From Cyanobacteria bacterium NC_groundwater_1444_Ag_S-0.65um_54_12 (GTDB lineage: Bacteria; Cyanobacteriota; Sericytochromatia; S15B-MN24; VGJW01), in contig JACQUT010000068.1 of the NCBI GenBank assembly GCA_016267585.1, positions 1-7,932 of the forward strand: a stretch of DNA of 7,932 nt, given 5' to 3'. Shown here piece by piece: positions 5,935 through 7,932 of the stretch. Within the stretch, counting starts at the first letter, position 1; every line of letters begins with the position of its first letter. The notes beneath the pieces were generated by a model. The model had not been told where the DNA came from. It did no database searches and was given only the letters and a program-made list of their open reading frames with translations. A program made the translations under genes and the position numbers.

Positions 5935-7587
5935 ATGCCAGAGAGTCTTGTCCGAGATTTCGCCAACGTTACCAGACTGGGCCACGATAGTGCGGCTTTT
6001 CGGGTTCTAGCTTGTGACTCCATCACACCGGCTGGTCTGGCAGCTCTACTACCCCTGGCATGTATAGACATCAGGCCGGCACTTTTGCCAGAGGATCTGG
6101 TGGCTTGTATCGCTGATTATGATGCTTTGCTGGTAAGATCCGCTACCAAAGTCACAGCCGAAGCCCTGGCCGCGGCACGATGCTTGAAAATTGTTGGCCG
6201 GGCTGGTGTCGGTGTCGATAATATCGATGTGGCAGCCGCAACGCGTCGTGGCATCGTGGTGGTCAATTCTCCGGAAGGAAACACTATTGCAGCCGCTGAG
6301 CATACGCTGGGATTGCTACTGGCGCTAGCTAGGCATATTCCGGCAGCGGATACTGCCATGAAAGCTGGCCAATGGGAACGTGATTGTTTTGTCGGTGTTG
6401 AACTCTATCACAAGACCTTGGGAATTCTAGGGCTTGGTAGGATCGGGCAGCGTGTCGCTACCTTGGTACGCGCTTTTGCCATGCAGGTGATTGGTACCGA
6501 TCCGTATTTCGCTCCGGAACGTGCTCAGATTCAAGGTATAGAATGGGTGGATTTTGCTACTTTGCTAGAGACCAGCGATTTCCTCACCATTCACGTACCA
6601 CGTACCACAGAGACGCTCAATCTCTTCGATCGCGCAACTTTGCTTCGCATGAAGAGAGGTGCCCGCCTGATCAATGCTGCTCGTGGGGGCATCGTAGATG
6701 AGGTGGCTTTAGCGGAAGTCATCACAGCCGGGCATTTGGCTGGCGCAGCTTTGGATGTTTTTGGCAAAGAGCCTTTAGGTGAGAGTGTTTTGCGAAATTT
6801 AGGCTCTAAAGTGGTCTTGACGCCTCATCTAGGTGCCAGTACGCAAGAAGCGCAACTGAAAGTAGCGAGCGATGTTGCCGAGCAAGTCAAGAAAGTGTTA
6901 ACTGGCCAACTGACGCGCGGAGCCGTCAACATTCCAGCTATGCAGCCGGAGCTAGTAGGGCCGGTAAGGAATTTTTTGCCGCTTGCCGAAAAGCTGGGAG
7001 CTTTGCTCGGCCAGATCAGGGGGCAGGCGATCAGACGAATTGCGATAACCTACGCCGGCAAGTTAGCTGAACTGGCAACTGAGCCTTTGACTGTCGCGGT
7101 TTTGCAGGGGTTATTAGGAAACGTCATGGAAGGCGTCAATTACGTGAACGCTGCTTTGCTGGCACAGGAACATGGTATCGAGGTTTGTGAAACCCGTACC
7201 ACCGAGCTGTGCGAGTATTCCGATCTCATCAGTATAACGGCGGCTCGGAATAGCTCCGATCCGCTAGCCGCTTGTCGGACGCTGGCGGGGACGCTGCTGG
7301 GCGAAGGGAATCCTCGTATTGTGCGCATTGACGATTATCGTTTCAATCTAGAGCCCAGCGGCCATCTCCTTTTCATAACTCACCAGGATGTACCCGGGGC
7401 GGTGGGAAGGGTCGGCACCATGCTGGGGGAACGGAGCATAAATATTCATGGCTTGCAACTGGGTCGGCAACAGCTCGGTGGGCAAGCATTGCTAGCAATC
7501 AACGTGGATGAGCCGATCGGAACTGACCTGCTGGACCAGCTAGCTGCGGTTCCCGGCTTTTTCGACGTGAAGTTTGTAATGCTATGA
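5935..7587 (+). CDS. serA: D-3-phosphoglycerate dehydrogenase, long ACT-domain form
   Basis: SerA oxidises 3-phosphoglycerate to 3-phosphohydroxypyruvate with NAD+, the first step of serine synthesis in the cytoplasm. The 550-residue product is the long type: a split catalytic domain (about 22-120 and 300-330), the NAD-binding domain with GLGRIG at 166-171 and acidic D189, an intervening allosteric substrate-binding domain (about 335-470), and a C-terminal ACT domain (about 477-550, HQDVPGAVGRVGTMLGERSI). R250, E279 and H298 form the expected catalytic triad. Usual proteins are about 525 residues and begin near FRVLACDSI; here about 20 extra N-terminal residues precede it. ATG 5935 is the only usable start, since no ATG, GTG or TTG follows before the conserved sequence. 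The ribosome site is weak, suggesting coupling to the aminotransferase stop 9 bases upstream. The ACT domain suggests serine feedback inhibition. Confidence 0.96.
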   Translation: MPESLVRDFANVTRLGHDSAAFRVLACDSITPAGLAALLPLACIDIRPALLPEDLVACIADYDALLVRSATKVTAEALAAARCLKIVGRAGVGVDNIDVAAATRRGIVVVNSPEGNTIAAAEHTLGLLLALARHIPAADTAMKAGQWERDCFVGVELYHKTLGILGLGRIGQRVATLVRAFAMQVIGTDPYFAPERAQIQGIEWVDFATLLETSDFLTIHVPRTTETLNLFDRATLLRMKRGARLINAARGGIVDEVALAEVITAGHLAGAALDVFGKEPLGESVLRNLGSKVVLTPHLGASTQEAQLKVASDVAEQVKKVLTGQLTRGAVNIPAMQPELVGPVRNFLPLAEKLGALLGQIRGQAIRRIAITYAGKLAELATEPLTVAVLQGLLGNVMEGVNYVNAALLAQEHGIEVCETRTTELCEYSDLISITAARNSSDPLAACRTLAGTLLGEGNPRIVRIDDYRFNLEPSGHLLFITHQDVPGAVGRVGTMLGERSINIHGLQLGRQQLGGQALLAINVDEPIGTDLLDQLAAVPGFFDVKFVML

Positions 7588-7597
7588 TTCGTTTGCC

Positions 7598-7640
7598 TAG
7601 ACCCATTTGCAGTAGACCTGACCTGCTGCAAATGGGTCTA
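7598..7640. terminator. long perfect hairpin between convergent genes, possible bidirectional terminator
   Basis: Bases 7598-7612 and 7626-7640 are perfect 15-base inverted repeats. Pairing continues inward for three more pairs (one G-U), giving an 18-bp stem with a 7-base loop (7616-7622). It begins 11 bases after the serA stop, and its right arm contains the TAG stop of the minus-strand gene. Neither strand has a T-run after the stem, so it is not a textbook intrinsic terminator. It may act as a shared 3'-end stabiliser or terminate with a protein factor. Confidence 0.6.
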
Positions 7641-7932
7641 TATCGCGATGATGAGCGAGAGGCTTTCCTTGGCCATTATTTCCTTGAGCTTGTTCAAGTC
7701 AGCAGGTGCCAGTAGCAGGTCGGCATGAGTAACGCCGCTGGATCGCTTGGCTTTGATGATCAAGGGATGGCTTCCAGCCAGGTCTTTGGCACCTTCCATG
7801 GTATGACTGTAGGCAACAGAGGGATGCTCATCGAGGACTTGCCCTTCGAGAGAGCGAATAGCTGGAGCTAGCGCTGGTTGCGCACCGCTGCCGCGTGCAT
7901 CGATGATCACACCACTCCAAGCGGATACGGGA
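7638..7932 (-). CDS. C-terminal part of an uncharacterised protein, running off the right edge
   Basis: On the minus strand a frame is open from the window edge to TAG at 7640-7638, about 97 residues. A GTG at 7910 could be read as a start, but coding-like sequence continues upstream of it (PVSAWSG followed by VIIDARG), so the true start is probably outside the window. The pattern VIIDARGSGAQPALAPAI and the later block AGSHPLIIKAKRSSG recall the C-terminal domain of a group of secreted or lipoprotein-like bacterial proteins, sometimes annotated LPP20-like. That is from memory and only moderately trusted. No signal peptide or membrane segment can be judged from this fragment. It converges on serA, so it is a separate transcription unit. 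Its stop codon lies in the shared hairpin. Confidence 0.65.
   Translation of the reverse strand, partial: PVSAWSGVIIDARGSGAQPALAPAIRSLEGQVLDEHPSVAYSHTMEGAKDLAGSHPLIIKAKRSSGVTHADLLLAPADLNKLKEIMAKESLSLIIAI

Noticed and set aside
1..7932. CRISPR arrays, tRNA or rRNA genes, insertion sequences, att sites, HIP1 (GCGATCGC) sites
   Set aside because: No spaced direct repeats, transposase-like frames, cloverleaf sequence or GCGATCGC octamers were seen on reading. Almost all of the window is accounted for by housekeeping genes.

Overview
The window looks like a conventional bacterial housekeeping segment, and I see no clear sign of a mobile element, CRISPR array, phage or novel defence system. It carries the distal part of a ribosomal-protein/RNA-polymerase-alpha operon (rpsM-rpsK-rpsD-rpoA-rplQ-truA-rplM-rpsI). 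This is followed on the same strand by a two-gene serine-biosynthesis unit (class V aminotransferase, then D-3-phosphoglycerate dehydrogenase serA). The C-terminal end of an unrelated gene enters convergently from the right edge.

Organism: the gene order, with rpsD inside the operon and truA joined to rplM-rpsI, is usual in Terrabacteria such as Chloroflexota and some Firmicutes; cyanobacteria share most of it but lack rpsD at this place. The S4 protein is the zinc-binding (four-cysteine) form. The L17 protein reads strikingly like cyanobacterial or Chloroflexota L17, and the aminotransferase belongs to the subgroup called 'soluble hydrogenase small subunit' in cyanobacteria. HIP1 (GCGATCGC) sites are absent. 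Base composition appears balanced and the tetramer CTAG is common, which argues against enterobacteria. My best guess is a Chloroflexota, deep Firmicutes or non-photosynthetic cyanobacterial relative; this is inference only.

Layout: 1-310 is the 5'-truncated rpsM. 311-400 is an unusually long gap with a small hairpin. 401-2801 holds rpsK (TTG start), rpsD, rpoA and rplQ with short spacers and strong Shine-Dalgarno sites. 2820-3590 is truA. 3591-3674 is an 84-base spacer with no convincing signal. 3675-4593 is rplM-rpsI, overlapping by 8 bases. 4594-4737 is a 144-base intergenic region with a GC-rich hairpin plus TTTT, which could end the ribosomal operon or act as an attenuator in front of the serine genes. 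4738-7587 is the aminotransferase and serA, 9 bases apart. 7598-7640 is an 18-bp hairpin between convergent genes. 7638-7932 is the minus-strand partial gene.

How the genes work together: the first eight genes make 30S proteins (S13, S11, S4, S9), 50S proteins (L17, L13), the RNA polymerase alpha subunit and a tRNA pseudouridine synthase, so expression of translation and transcription machinery is coordinated. The next pair probably supplies serine: SerA oxidises 3-phosphoglycerate to phosphohydroxypyruvate, and the neighbouring PLP enzyme may transaminate that product or interconvert serine/glyoxylate. No phosphoserine phosphatase is visible here.
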